Source: Mucilaginibacter oryzae
GTDB taxonomy: Bacteria > Bacteroidota > Bacteroidia > Sphingobacteriales > Sphingobacteriaceae
Direction: 5' to 3'
Length of the DNA: 64,000 nucleotides
Assembly: GCF_003148845.1 (NCBI RefSeq)
Contig: NZ_QGHA01000005.1
Coordinates: 366,795 to 430,794 of the forward strand
The notes beneath the pieces are model-generated. The model ran no database searches. It saw only the letters and a list, made by a program, of their open reading frames with translations, and had not been told where the DNA came from. Position 1 is the stretch's first letter; every line of letters starts with the position of its first letter. The translations under genes were made by a program, and so were the position numbers. This document shows, piece after piece, positions 45,442 to 54,583 of the stretch.

Positions 45442-46008
45442 TTATAACTGTAAAAGGTAAGGTAAAATAAACCAGGTCATGACAAAGCCGCCAACCATAA
45501 AGCAGCAGGTAGCCACTACTGATGGCCATTGCAGGTTAGAAATACCCATAATTGCATGGCCTGACGTACACCCGCCCGCATAGCGCGTACCGAAGCCCAC
45601 CATAAAGCCCCCGGCTATCATAAAAACAAACCCGCGAAGCGTTAAAAGCTGGCTAAAACTGAAGATATCTGCAGGTAACAACCCTTTAAAATTTTTTACC
45701 CCTTGCTGTTGCAGCAACGCATGTGTTTGCGGGTTGATATTAACAGCGTGATTGCCATTTAAAAACAGCGTGGCAATTAACCCGCCCAAAATAATCCCGG
45801 CTACAAAAAACAGGTTCCAGCGCTCGTTTTTCCAGTCGTACTTAAAAAGGGAGATGTTTGCGGGGAAGCAAGCCGCGCAGATATGTCTTAATGACGAAGA
45901 GATTCCGAACGCCTTATTACCCAAAATAAGTAAAGTGGGCACGGTGAGCCCGATTAATGGTCCGGCTACGTACCAGGGGCAGGGTTGTTTTATCAAATCC
46001 ATGTTCAT
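45442..46008 (-). CDS. YeeE/YedE family transporter, first half
   Basis: A 188-residue membrane protein with about five helices. The conserved GGCTSGHAIMGISNL motif near residue 147 carries the functional cysteine of the family; an extra CAACFP lies near residue 43. Together with the next gene it should form one sulfur-compound transporter in the inner membrane. First gene of the three-gene unit with the TlpA-like protein. Confidence 0.9.
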   Translation of the reverse strand: MNMDLIKQPCPWYVAGPLIGLTVPTLLILGNKAFGISSSLRHICAACFPANISLFKYDWKNERWNLFFVAGIILGGLIATLFLNGNHAVNINPQTHALLQQQGVKNFKGLLPADIFSFSQLLTLRGFVFMIAGGFMVGFGTRYAGGCTSGHAIMGISNLQWPSVVATCCFMVGGFVMTWFILPYLLQL

Positions 46009-46076
46009 TTAAGTAATAACAATCGGTAAATATAACTTATTGATGAGTTTTACCCGGCCTGTTAGCGCCGGATTTA

Positions 46077-46721
46077 TTGTTGGCGATACAATTTTCAATT
46101 TTATTTGTTTTAACAATATTGTTACATATATTTACTTTTAATTACATACCCAATAAATATTTCCGCTTGGTGAAAAGGCTAATAGCCATATTGTTGTTAA
46201 ATGTGCATCTGTTCAATATGGGCGGGTACAACCTGGCATTTCAGTATTTTATTCACCGCTCTGAAGTACAGATTGTAAAGGAGATTTACGAAAACAAGGT
46301 TGATAAAACCAAACTTGTAGAGATCAAGATCCCGGTACATCTTCCTAACATCAGCAGTTGGGACGGGTATGTAAAAGACCAGGGCCAGTTACAGCTAAAA
46401 GGTGTATACTACAACTATCTGCGATACAAGGTAACGCGCGATACCATGTCATTTATCTGCATTGCCAACGCGGTAAAAACGCGGTTGGTAAGCGCTAATC
46501 TTATTATTGCCAAAGAGTTAAATGATGTACCCTTAAGCAAAAAGGGCCATGAGGCGCCTATGAAAAAAATCGGCGCAGCTAATGATTATAGCTTCCAGGT
46601 TATCCGCTACCGGTTTCTAACCTATGGCACAGTGTTAAAATTAAAGCCTAACACTCTACACTACCTTCATAATTCACCTTTCATCGAGTCACCAGGCAAA
46701 CCGCCAAACGCTATCAGCTGA
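46077..46721 (+). CDS. Uncharacterised membrane-anchored protein
   Basis: A 214-residue protein of unknown family. Two hydrophobic segments (about 3-23 and 33-50) are followed by a soluble, basic domain with IPVHLPNISSWDGYVKD and QLQLKGVYYNYLRYKV. The start is uncertain: only TTG codons (46077 or 46080) are available upstream of the first helix. It is divergent from the sulfur-transporter unit. No function is proposed. Confidence 0.6.
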   Translation: MLAIQFSILFVLTILLHIFTFNYIPNKYFRLVKRLIAILLLNVHLFNMGGYNLAFQYFIHRSEVQIVKEIYENKVDKTKLVEIKIPVHLPNISSWDGYVKDQGQLQLKGVYYNYLRYKVTRDTMSFICIANAVKTRLVSANLIIAKELNDVPLSKKGHEAPMKKIGAANDYSFQVIRYRFLTYGTVLKLKPNTLHYLHNSPFIESPGKPPNAIS

Positions 46722-46762
46722 TTTATTTACCTGTAAATTGTGAGTTAATTGTTTTGCTGCTG

Positions 46763-46978
46763 TCAGCTATCTGATGTTGCAAATGGTTTTGTTTGTATAA
46801 TTGAGTTGAAGAGGCCATATCTTTTATTCAACCTATCAACGCTCCCTTTTGTAACGCAAAATACCTGGTAACAAGGAACGCGGTGCTTACAGGCTATTTC
46901 AATGATTAAAAGGGTGCAACCACTCACTTGATCATCGAGATAGGCCATCCACACAAATTCACAGCCTTTATTATTCAT
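46763..46978 (-). CDS. Possible small protein, 71 residues
   Basis: A short frame facing the preceding gene, with ATG preceded by AAGGAAAC, a reasonable ribosome site. It encodes MNNKGCEFVWMAYLDDQVSG, then IIEIACKHRVPCYQVFCVTKGSVDRLNKRY; four cysteines, no signal peptide or helix. It occupies an otherwise empty 285-nt gap. Not recognised as a known family. Confidence 0.4.
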   Translation of the reverse strand: MNNKGCEFVWMAYLDDQVSGCTLLIIEIACKHRVPCYQVFCVTKGSVDRLNKRYGLFNSIIQTKPFATSDS

Positions 46979-47005
46979 TGTTTCCTTATTTTTAAATTAA
47001 AACTT

Positions 47006-47926
47006 ATGTCGCTGTACTTTTACAGATATAGCCTTGTTATTTGCTTTTTACTTGTTTTATCACAATTTGCCAAAGCACAAACAGATGCCGATGCTTTGAT
47101 GATCCCTAAAAATTATTTTTGTGCCGCCGCGGTATATTCCCATGGGAGTTGGGACCACTACTGGGAGGGTACATTTAAACGGGATAATCCAAACCTCGGT
47201 ACAGTGAGTACTAATACTTACACTTTGGGTGGCAACTATGGTTTATCAAACCGCATCAACCTGATCATGATGGTTCCTTTTGTTACTACCAACGCTTCGG
47301 CAGGTACGTTAAGGGGCGAAAAAAAGTTCCAGGACTTAATGTTTGCTTTTAAATGGATGGCCGTGAAAGAAGAAATAGGTCGGGGCCTGTTCAGTTTTCA
47401 TGCCATAGCTACCGGCTCTGTGCCATTAAGTAATTATGAAGCCGATTTTTTACCGCTTTCTGTTGGTTTACACAGTAAAAACGTAGGTATCCGCGGTTTG
47501 CTAAACTACCAGGTAGGCAGGCTGTTTGTGGCCGGTGCCGCGCAGTACGTGCGCCGCAGCAATATCACCATCGACAGAAATTCATATTACACCACCGAAA
47601 TGCATTATACCAACGAGGTACAAATGCCTAACTATACCAACTTTTTGGCCAGCGCAGGCTACCGCAGTTTAAGATTTAACGCGGAAGCCACGTTTACCAA
47701 AATGACAACCATCGGCGGTTTTGATATCCGTAAAAATGATATGCCTTTTCCGAGTAATAAGATGAACTCGAATGTGGTGGGTGCCTTGTTTAAATACAGC
47801 ACGCCAATGGGCATTGAAGTTACCGCAGGCGGCAACTATGTTTTAAGCGGGTGTAACGTTGGCCAAACACGTTCGGGTTATTTAAGCGTGTATTATGTAT
47901 TCAATACCAGGGGCGAAAAGAAATAA
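47006..47926 (+). CDS. Exported barrel-like protein (transporter-type), copy A
   Basis: A 306-residue protein with a signal peptide (LYFYRYSLVICFLLVLSQFAKAQ) and alternating beta-strand pattern through the C-terminus (GYLSVYYVF), as in outer-membrane beta-barrels related to the phenol-degradation MetA-type proteins. The frame extends upstream to 46928; the ATG at 47006 is chosen because it begins directly before the signal peptide. First of a four-gene set with the haloperoxidase-like gene, which starts 25 nt downstream. Confidence 0.75.
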   Translation: MSLYFYRYSLVICFLLVLSQFAKAQTDADALMIPKNYFCAAAVYSHGSWDHYWEGTFKRDNPNLGTVSTNTYTLGGNYGLSNRINLIMMVPFVTTNASAGTLRGEKKFQDLMFAFKWMAVKEEIGRGLFSFHAIATGSVPLSNYEADFLPLSVGLHSKNVGIRGLLNYQVGRLFVAGAAQYVRRSNITIDRNSYYTTEMHYTNEVQMPNYTNFLASAGYRSLRFNAEATFTKMTTIGGFDIRKNDMPFPSNKMNSNVVGALFKYSTPMGIEVTAGGNYVLSGCNVGQTRSGYLSVYYVFNTRGEKK

Positions 47927-47951
47927 GCGGGGAGTTTTAAAGAATAAAAAC

Positions 47952-49508
47952 ATGAAAAAAATATTACTTAACATATTTACAGGTACACTTTTAACCGCGA
48001 CACTCATAACGTCGTGCAAAAAAGATATTTTAGATCGTACGGCATTATACCCGGCGTTGGCACCTGCCAATTTGGATTTGACAGCCGATACCTGGAAGCC
48101 TGTGCTGATTACCGACTTTAACGCTTTCACGGTAGCAGCGCCGGATGCCGTTACATCACCGGCCTATACAGCTGATTTAAACGAGATCAAAGCCTATCAG
48201 CGTAACCTTACCGATGCCCAGCAAAAAGTTATCCAGTACTGGAGCGCCGGTTCTGTTTTGCGTTGGAACGAGATTTTGCGCGAACTGGTGGCCAAACACA
48301 ACATCCCTCCCTACCAAAACGCTGATGGCAGTTATCCGGCGCCAAGTTCGGCAAACCCCTTCAATTATCCGGAGTTTCCGTTCTCCAATCCGCCTTACGC
48401 TGCACGTGCTTATGCCTATGTAAGCGCCAGCCAGTACGATGCCTTAATTGCGGCCTGGCACTTTAAAAACGTGTACAAACGCACCGCGCCATACAAAAAT
48501 GATTCGGGTGTAAAAGCGCTGATCCCTGCTTCAGATCTGCCATCCTATCCAAGTGAAGACGCGGTAGTATCGGGAGCAACATCAGAGATCATGAAACTTT
48601 TATTCCCTACCGAGGTCGCTTACATTCAACAAAAGGTTGATGAAGAGAAGTTTTACCGTATAGCTTCGGGCGCTAACACCCGTGCGGAATTTACAGCGGG
48701 CGAATCATTAGGCCGACAGGTAGCATCATTATTCGCAGCCCGTGCCCGGGCCGACCGCGCCGGCAAAGCCATTGGCACACCAGATATCTGGAAAAATTTT
48801 GAAACAACTACCGCAGCCAAAGGCGAACAGTTTTGGGTGAGCCTGGAAACCCCCAAAAGACCGCCTATGCTGCCATTATTCTCCAAGGTGATCCCGTTTT
48901 TGTTTGATACGCTAACTGTAGCGGCCATCAGACCGGGCCCGCCGTATGCCACCAATTCGCCCGAGTTTAAAAAAGAAACCGAAGAGGTACTTTCATACAG
49001 TAAGGATCGCAGTCGCGATCATGAAGAACTGGTTGCCTTTTGGGCCGACGGCGTTGGCACCTATACGCCGCCCGGCCACTGGAACGCCATTGCTGCCGAT
49101 GAGTTTGTGAAACAAAAGTATAGTGAAGTGCGCTGGGCGCGTAACTTTGCCCTGCTAAACATGGCCGAAATGGATGCAGCGATAGTTTGCTGGGATACCA
49201 AATATTTTTATTTTAACCAGCGCCCGTCGCAGGCAAACCCGAACATCAAAACGCTTACCGGGATACCTAACTTTCCGGCGTATACATCGGGGCACTCTAA
49301 TTTCAGTGGCGCTGCAGCAACGGTTTTAACTTACCTGTTACCAGACAGGGGTAATAAATTTAACGATTTGGCTCACCAGGCTGCCATGTCAAGGCTGTAC
49401 GGTGCCATTCATTACCGCAGCGACTGTGAAGTGGGTTTAATAACCGGAAATAAAGTAGGCACTTACGCCGTTAACCGGGCTAAAACCGATGGAGCGGATG
49501 CTAAATAA
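47952..49508 (+). CDS. Vanadium-dependent haloperoxidase-like PAP2 lipoprotein
   Basis: A 518-residue protein with a lipoprotein signal (MKKILLNIFTGTLLTATLITSC, lipid Cys22). It has the three PAP2/haloperoxidase motifs: KYFYFNQRP (417-425), TSGHSNFSG with SGH at 446-448, and SRLYGAIHYRSD (480-491). These residues bind phosphate or vanadate, with the histidines catalytic. It could therefore be a haloperoxidase or an acid phosphatase; sequence alone does not decide. Likely faces the periplasm or the outside. The ATG at 47952 is chosen over an upstream frame start because it opens the signal. Confidence 0.9.
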   Translation: MKKILLNIFTGTLLTATLITSCKKDILDRTALYPALAPANLDLTADTWKPVLITDFNAFTVAAPDAVTSPAYTADLNEIKAYQRNLTDAQQKVIQYWSAGSVLRWNEILRELVAKHNIPPYQNADGSYPAPSSANPFNYPEFPFSNPPYAARAYAYVSASQYDALIAAWHFKNVYKRTAPYKNDSGVKALIPASDLPSYPSEDAVVSGATSEIMKLLFPTEVAYIQQKVDEEKFYRIASGANTRAEFTAGESLGRQVASLFAARARADRAGKAIGTPDIWKNFETTTAAKGEQFWVSLETPKRPPMLPLFSKVIPFLFDTLTVAAIRPGPPYATNSPEFKKETEEVLSYSKDRSRDHEELVAFWADGVGTYTPPGHWNAIAADEFVKQKYSEVRWARNFALLNMAEMDAAIVCWDTKYFYFNQRPSQANPNIKTLTGIPNFPAYTSGHSNFSGAAATVLTYLLPDRGNKFNDLAHQAAMSRLYGAIHYRSDCEVGLITGNKVGTYAVNRAKTDGADAK

Positions 49509-49541
49509 CAGGATGTAGAATTTGAGAACGAATAATAAACA

Positions 49542-50357
49542 ATGCGCAATTTAACTACCGATCAGAAAATATACTTTACGCTCCGCCTCGCAGTGGCCAT
49601 GTGCTTTATTGGTCATGGGGCCTTTGGGATCATTACCAAACAAATTTGGTGCAATTACTTTGGGGTTGTGGGTATAGGGCATGATTTGTCTTATACCCTG
49701 ATGCCGGTTGTTGGTACAGTTGACATTTTGATGGGCATCTCGATGTTAGTTTATCCAACCCGGGCTATCGCCGGATGGCTTGTGGTTTGGGGACTGGTTA
49801 CCGCCTCGATGCGCCCCCTATCCGGGGAGCCCTTTGCCGAGTTTATTGAACGCGCAGGTAATTACGGCGCGCCATTCTCGCTGTTACTTTTACAAGGTGG
49901 GGTTAAATTAAGCTTTAAGCAATGGTTTATACGCATGGACGATCATGTTGCCCCTGACGCGCTTACCCTTACCAAAGTTACCGCCTGGCTGAGGGTATTT
50001 GGTTTTATGCTGCTGATAGGCCACGGCTGGTTAAACCTGATCCAAAAACCGGGCTTGTTAAACCAGTATAACGCGTTGGGCTTTGGTAACCCCGGGCAAA
50101 CAGCTCAGCTTGTGGGTTTATTGGAAGTACTGGCCGCATTAATGGTGCTTATTCGTCCTTTTAAAAACATACTGCTTGTATTTATCATATGGAAAATTAC
50201 AAGTGAACTTTTTTATCCAAAATACGAAATGTTTGAGTGGATAGAACGTGGCGGAAGTTATGGCGTACTGCTGGCCCTATGGTTTGCAGTTAAAAAAGCC
50301 CCCGCCGGTGCTATGCTATGGCCTTTTAAACAAACATCGGATTTAAAAGCTTACTAA
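49542..50357 (+). CDS. DoxX-like membrane protein with internal duplication
   Basis: A 271-residue inner-membrane protein of about eight helices. Its halves are homologous: FIGHGAFGI and LIGHGWLNL are equivalent, as are FIERAGNYGAPFSLLLL and WIERGGSYGVLLALWF. The GHG and ER.G.YG pattern resembles DoxX/DUF417-type four-helix proteins, so this is a tandem fusion. Function unknown. It lies between the haloperoxidase-like and second barrel-like genes. Confidence 0.75.
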   Translation: MRNLTTDQKIYFTLRLAVAMCFIGHGAFGIITKQIWCNYFGVVGIGHDLSYTLMPVVGTVDILMGISMLVYPTRAIAGWLVVWGLVTASMRPLSGEPFAEFIERAGNYGAPFSLLLLQGGVKLSFKQWFIRMDDHVAPDALTLTKVTAWLRVFGFMLLIGHGWLNLIQKPGLLNQYNALGFGNPGQTAQLVGLLEVLAALMVLIRPFKNILLVFIIWKITSELFYPKYEMFEWIERGGSYGVLLALWFAVKKAPAGAMLWPFKQTSDLKAY

Positions 50358-50439
50358 CCCTAAAACTGATCTAAAAAAACAATTTGCAGGGCATCAATAA
50401 AACCCTGCCTTGCCATACTATTATCTAACCAATTAAAAA

Positions 50440-51564
50440 ATGCACACCAACTCTTATAAAAGCAGCATGAAAAATTTTACCCTGAAAGCAATTGGCGCTG
50501 CCGCCATCTTCATATTCGCCGCCGGTTCAAAAGCCAGCGCACAAGGCTGCGTGGCCATTAAAGGCACCGGTGGCTTAATGACTATCGAACATCCGATGGA
50601 AGATTCATCCGTATCTGAACAAAGCTGGGAAATAACCGCATCGTTCAGGTATTTTAAGTCCTTCCGCCATTTTAAAGGCAGCGAGGAGCAAAAGCAACGC
50701 CTAATTATCGGCAACGAGGTAATTAACCACCAAAGCACTTACGATCTGAACCTGACCCGCAACTTCAACAGGTTCTGGTCGGTATCATTAGGGGTGCCTT
50801 ACCTTATCAATACCCGTTCGTCGTTATACGAGCATGGTGGTAAAGAGCGCCATAAATCATATTCAAATGGCTTTGGCGACACCCGGATCATTGCAAGCCG
50901 GTGGTTGTTTGACAGCCATAAAACAACCAGGGGTAATATCCAGGTTGGCTTAGGTATTAAACTGCCTACCGGCGACGACAACTATATGTCTAATTTTTAT
51001 AACGTGATCCCATCCAGGCGCCCGGTTGATCAATCAATCCAGTTAGGCGACGGCGGTGTTGGTATCATTGCCCAGTTTAACGGTTACCTTAACTTTAACA
51101 GCCACTTTAGCGGGTATACCAATTTGTATTACCTGAGCAATCCACGTAACACCAACAACACGCGTACCTACCGCGAAACGCTGAGCGCTACCCTGGCCAA
51201 TGAAGCTATATCCAGCGTACCGGATCAATACCTGGCAAGGTTGGGCGTTAACTATACATTTGGCGGTTCGCTACGCGCGTTAACGTTATCGGCTGGCGGC
51301 CGTATTGAAGGGATTCCGGTGCATGACCTGATCGGTAAAAGCGATGCCTTCCGTCGCCCGGGTTATATCATTTCTGTAGAACCATCGGTTAACTACGCGT
51401 TTAAACGCTTTAATGTATTTGCAAGCGTACCTATCGCCCTGAGGCGCGACCGTACCCAAAGCGTTACCGATAAAGAAAACTCGGCCATACAAGGTAAATA
51501 CGTAATTGGCGACGCGGCCTTTGCCGACTATGCCATCAATTTTGGAGTGTCTTTTAAATTTTGA
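50440..51564 (+). CDS. Exported barrel-like protein (transporter-type), copy B
   Basis: A 374-residue protein with a signal peptide ending in SKASAQ and a beta-rich body ending VSFKF, the usual C-terminal aromatic residue of an outer-membrane barrel. Contains GFGDTRIIASRWLF and GLGIKLPTGDDNY, the type of motif found in MetA-pathway-of-phenol-degradation barrels. An alternative start is Met10 (50467). It is followed by a terminator and closes the four-gene set. Confidence 0.8.
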   Translation: MHTNSYKSSMKNFTLKAIGAAAIFIFAAGSKASAQGCVAIKGTGGLMTIEHPMEDSSVSEQSWEITASFRYFKSFRHFKGSEEQKQRLIIGNEVINHQSTYDLNLTRNFNRFWSVSLGVPYLINTRSSLYEHGGKERHKSYSNGFGDTRIIASRWLFDSHKTTRGNIQVGLGIKLPTGDDNYMSNFYNVIPSRRPVDQSIQLGDGGVGIIAQFNGYLNFNSHFSGYTNLYYLSNPRNTNNTRTYRETLSATLANEAISSVPDQYLARLGVNYTFGGSLRALTLSAGGRIEGIPVHDLIGKSDAFRRPGYIISVEPSVNYAFKRFNVFASVPIALRRDRTQSVTDKENSAIQGKYVIGDAAFADYAINFGVSFKF

Positions 51565-51592
51565 GATTTTTTATATACTTAGTTGAATTGGT

Positions 51593-51619
51593 GAAGCCGG
51601 GAGTGAGATCCCCGGCTTC
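51593..51619 (+). terminator. Rho-independent terminator after barrel copy B
   Basis: Perfect 9-bp stem (51593-51601 GAAGCCGGG with 51611-51619), 9-nt loop, then TTTTGTTTTGT. It ends the four-gene set 30 nt past the stop. Confidence 0.85.
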
Positions 51620-51671
51620 TTTTGTTTTGTATTAACAATAATTTATATCAACACTAATTTTCGAATTAAGT

Positions 51672-51714
51672 GAAATTACACGAATTAGTTTCGTTTACAT
51701 TCGTGTAATTCGTA
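51672..51714. repeat. Inverted repeat before the RidA gene
   Basis: ATTACACGAAT and its complement ATTCGTGTAAT enclose an AT-rich centre with GTTTCGTTTAC. It may be an intergenic repeat or a regulatory dyad for the downstream three-gene set. Confidence 0.35.
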
Positions 51715-51792
51715 TCAATAAGTCCTCGCGAAAGATTCATGTAAAAAATATTTTATAATGCATTTTTACTTAAAAACAATAGTTTTACGCTC

Positions 51793-52263
51793 ATGAACAC
51801 TCCCGAAGAAAACTTCGCGGCGCTGGGTTTAAGCCTCCCGCCCGCGCCCAAACCGCTTGGCGTTTATAAACCTTGTTTGGTTGACGGTAAATATTTATAC
51901 CTGTCAGGCCACGGCCCGGTACAGGACGATGCCAGTTTGATTATTGGCAGGATTGGCGATACCATTAACCAGGAAGATGGCAAACTGGCTGCCCGCCAGG
52001 TAGGTTTAACCATGTTAGCTACCATTAAAGCCAATATAGGCAGCTTCAATAAAATAAAGCGTGTTATCAAAGTTTTGGGCATGGTAAACTGTACGCCCGA
52101 TTTTGAGAAACATCCATTCATCATCAACGGAGCCAGCGAACTTTTTGCCAAGGTTTGGGGCGAAGAGAACGGCATCGGCGTACGTAGCGCGGTAGGGTTT
52201 GGTTCATTGCCTGATAATATCCCTGTAGAAATTGAAGCGCTGTTTGAATTGGAAGAGGAATAA
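51793..52263 (+). CDS. RidA (YjgF/YER057c/UK114) family protein
   Basis: A 156-residue protein of the RidA fold. Recognised by LYLSGHGPVQDD, GLTMLATIKANIGSFNKIKRV and the C-terminal IPVEIEALFELE. RidA-type enzymes hydrolyse reactive enamine or imine intermediates made by PLP enzymes, and the next gene encodes one. Longer than the ~130-residue core owing to an N-terminal extension. The canonical arginine is in GVRSAVGFG. Confidence 0.9.
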   Translation: MNTPEENFAALGLSLPPAPKPLGVYKPCLVDGKYLYLSGHGPVQDDASLIIGRIGDTINQEDGKLAARQVGLTMLATIKANIGSFNKIKRVIKVLGMVNCTPDFEKHPFIINGASELFAKVWGEENGIGVRSAVGFGSLPDNIPVEIEALFELEEE

Positions 52264-52279
52264 AATTTTCATGCAGAGG

Positions 52280-52362
52280 CATATCACATGCGTCTCCCCG
52301 AACGCTAATTACGATGTACAACATTACGGATCGTTATTGGGGAGACACTTGTGATGCGTATG
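52280..52362. repeat. Long imperfect inverted repeat between RidA and PLP-enzyme genes
   Basis: GCGTCTCCCC on the left (about 52290-52299) pairs with GGGGAGAC on the right (52339-52346), and flanking CATATCACA pairs with TGTGATGCGTATG. The stem is about 25 bp with bulges around an AT-rich loop. It looks like a mobile or REP-type intergenic element, though it lies inside a probable operon. Confidence 0.6.
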
Positions 52363-52375
52363 TACATTATTTAAA

Positions 52376-53494
52376 ATGCCTATGGCCACAAACTGGTATA
52401 ATATTCAATACCCCGATAAGCTGGATACCCCCGCCCTGGTTGTTTATCCCGATAGGGTAAAAAATAACATCACAACCCTTGCCGGGATGATAGATGACGT
52501 TTCCCGCTTACGTCCGCACGTTAAAACCTATAAAAACGCCGAGGTCACCGGTTTACTGCTTCAAGCCGGTATTAACAAGTTTAAATGCGCTACCATTGCC
52601 GAAGCCGAGTTACTGGCTATCAGCAAGGCGCCCGATATTTTACTGGCTTATCAACCGGAAGGACCGAAACTTCATCGCTTTATCAGGCTGATCCATGCCT
52701 ATCCAAAAATACGTTTCGCGTGCCTGGTTGATAATGCAACATCGGCCAAAGAAATTTCGGATGCGGCGGAAAGGTATAAGCTAAAAATCAACGTTTACCT
52801 GGATCTGAACGTGGGCATGAACCGCACGGGTATCCCGGCCGGCTTTGAGGCTTTGCAATTATACATGGATTGCGGTGTATTACCGGGCGTAGTCCCGGTA
52901 GGTTTACACGCTTATGATGGCCATATTCATGATGTAGATTTGCAAAAACGTGCAGAGCGTTGCAATTTCGCTTTTGACCCTGTTTTTAAACTTCAGCAAG
53001 ACCTGAAACAAAAAGGCTATCCGGAGCCTGTCGTCGTAGCGGGTGGCTCACCAACATTCCCTATCCATGCAAAACGGACAAACGTTGAATGCAGTCCGGG
53101 TACTTTTGTTTACTGGGATAAAGGTTATCAGCAGGCTATGCCAGAGCAGGAGTTTTTGCCTGCCGCCTTAGTGATCACCAGGGTGATATCGTTACCCGGC
53201 CCAACAAGGCTTTGCCTGGATGTTGGCCATAAATCCGTTTCGGCCGAGAATGAGTTGAATAAACGTATTTACTTTTTGAACGCCCCCGAACTTTCACCTG
53301 TTAGCCAAAGCGAAGAACACCTCGTGGTTGAGGCCGGTAACAACCATCAATACCAGGTTGGCGATGTGCTGTACGGTATACCTCACCACATTTGCCCTAC
53401 GGTAGCGCTTTATGAGCGCGCTTATACCATCGAAAATGAAGACATTAGCGGCGAGTGGTTAAATAAGGCCCGCGACCGCAAAATCACCATCTAA
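52376..53494 (+). CDS. D-threonine aldolase-like PLP-dependent enzyme
   Basis: A 372-residue alanine-racemase-fold protein of the D-TA family. The N-terminal SRLRPHVKTYKN holds the PLP lysine; the metal-site signature LHAYDGHIHD and GGSPTFPIHAK follow, and the C-terminal domain closes the fold. D-threonine aldolases cleave D-3-hydroxy amino acids and need PLP and a divalent metal. Followed 15 nt later by the M19 dipeptidase gene. An alternative start is Met3. Confidence 0.88.
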   Translation: MPMATNWYNIQYPDKLDTPALVVYPDRVKNNITTLAGMIDDVSRLRPHVKTYKNAEVTGLLLQAGINKFKCATIAEAELLAISKAPDILLAYQPEGPKLHRFIRLIHAYPKIRFACLVDNATSAKEISDAAERYKLKINVYLDLNVGMNRTGIPAGFEALQLYMDCGVLPGVVPVGLHAYDGHIHDVDLQKRAERCNFAFDPVFKLQQDLKQKGYPEPVVVAGGSPTFPIHAKRTNVECSPGTFVYWDKGYQQAMPEQEFLPAALVITRVISLPGPTRLCLDVGHKSVSAENELNKRIYFLNAPELSPVSQSEEHLVVEAGNNHQYQVGDVLYGIPHHICPTVALYERAYTIENEDISGEWLNKARDRKITI

Positions 53495-53509
53495 TCCCCT
53501 CCCGAAAAA

Positions 53510-54583
53510 ATGTTTATAGTTGACGCGCACCTTGACCTGAGTATGAATGCCCTGGAGTGGAACCGCGACCTTACGCGCCCGCTTGCCGAGATAAACCAGC
53601 GCGAAGAAGGTTTAACCGATAAGCCTGACCGTACCAGAGCCACTGTATCGCTTCCCGAATTACGCAGAGGCAATATCGGCCTGGTAGTAGCCACCCAGAT
53701 AGGGCGCTATGTGGCGCCGGATAATCCTTTGCCGGGCTGGCATTCGCCTGAACAGGCCTGGGCACAAACGCAAGGACAAGCGGCCTGGTACAAGGCTATG
53801 GAAGACGCTGGAGAAATGGTACAAATCAGGGATTTGAATTCTTTGGAAAACCATTTAAAACTATGGAATGATGGTAAACCGAACAATACAAAGCCTGTAG
53901 GTTATATCCTAAGCCTGGAAGGCGCCGATTCGATAGTTACTGTACAACATTTACAGAGAGCTTATGATTACGGCTTAAGGGCGGTTGGTCCGGCGCATTA
54001 CGGGCCGGGACGGTATGCGCAGGGCACCGACGCCACCGGTTATATGGGCCCGAAAGGTCATGAATTGCTCAGGGAAATGGAGCGCCTCAATATCATTTTA
54101 GATGCTACCCATTTATGTGATGATAGCTTTTGGGAAGCATTGGATCATTTTAACGGCCATGTGTGGGCAAGCCATAACAATTGCCGGGCGCTGGTGAACC
54201 ATAACCGCCAGTATAGCGACGAAATGATTAAAGCACTTATCGAACGCGGCGCGGTGATCGGCGCGGCGCTGGATGCATGGATGATGGTGCCAGGCTGGGT
54301 AAGAGGAATATCCACACCTAAAGGCATGAACTGCAATATGGAGGTGATGGTTGATCATATCGATCATATTTGCCAGATTGCCGGTAATGCCCTGCACGTG
54401 GGCATGGGCACCGACCTGGATGGCGCCTTTGGCCGCGAACAATGTCCTTATGATCTGGAAACCATAGCTGATTTACAAAAAGTCCCCGACCTGCTGAAAA
54501 AACGTGGTTATACCGATGAGGATATTGAAAATATGATGCATGGTAACTGGTTAAGGTTTTTAAGGAACGCCTGGGGTGATTAG
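53510..54583 (+). CDS. Membrane dipeptidase-like peptidase M19
   Basis: A 357-residue metallopeptidase of the renal dipeptidase family. VDAHLDLSMNALEW carries the first zinc ligands, SLEGAD the bridging Glu, LDATHLCDDSFWEAL and VWASHNNCRALVNHNRQYSDE the second set of histidines and the RN..D signature, and MGTDLDGAFG the final Asp. M19 enzymes hydrolyse dipeptides, often with a D-residue at the C-terminal side, or other amide or beta-lactam substrates. No signal peptide, so it acts in the cytoplasm. Last of the three-gene set. Confidence 0.93.
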   Translation: MFIVDAHLDLSMNALEWNRDLTRPLAEINQREEGLTDKPDRTRATVSLPELRRGNIGLVVATQIGRYVAPDNPLPGWHSPEQAWAQTQGQAAWYKAMEDAGEMVQIRDLNSLENHLKLWNDGKPNNTKPVGYILSLEGADSIVTVQHLQRAYDYGLRAVGPAHYGPGRYAQGTDATGYMGPKGHELLREMERLNIILDATHLCDDSFWEALDHFNGHVWASHNNCRALVNHNRQYSDEMIKALIERGAVIGAALDAWMMVPGWVRGISTPKGMNCNMEVMVDHIDHICQIAGNALHVGMGTDLDGAFGREQCPYDLETIADLQKVPDLLKKRGYTDEDIENMMHGNWLRFLRNAWGD

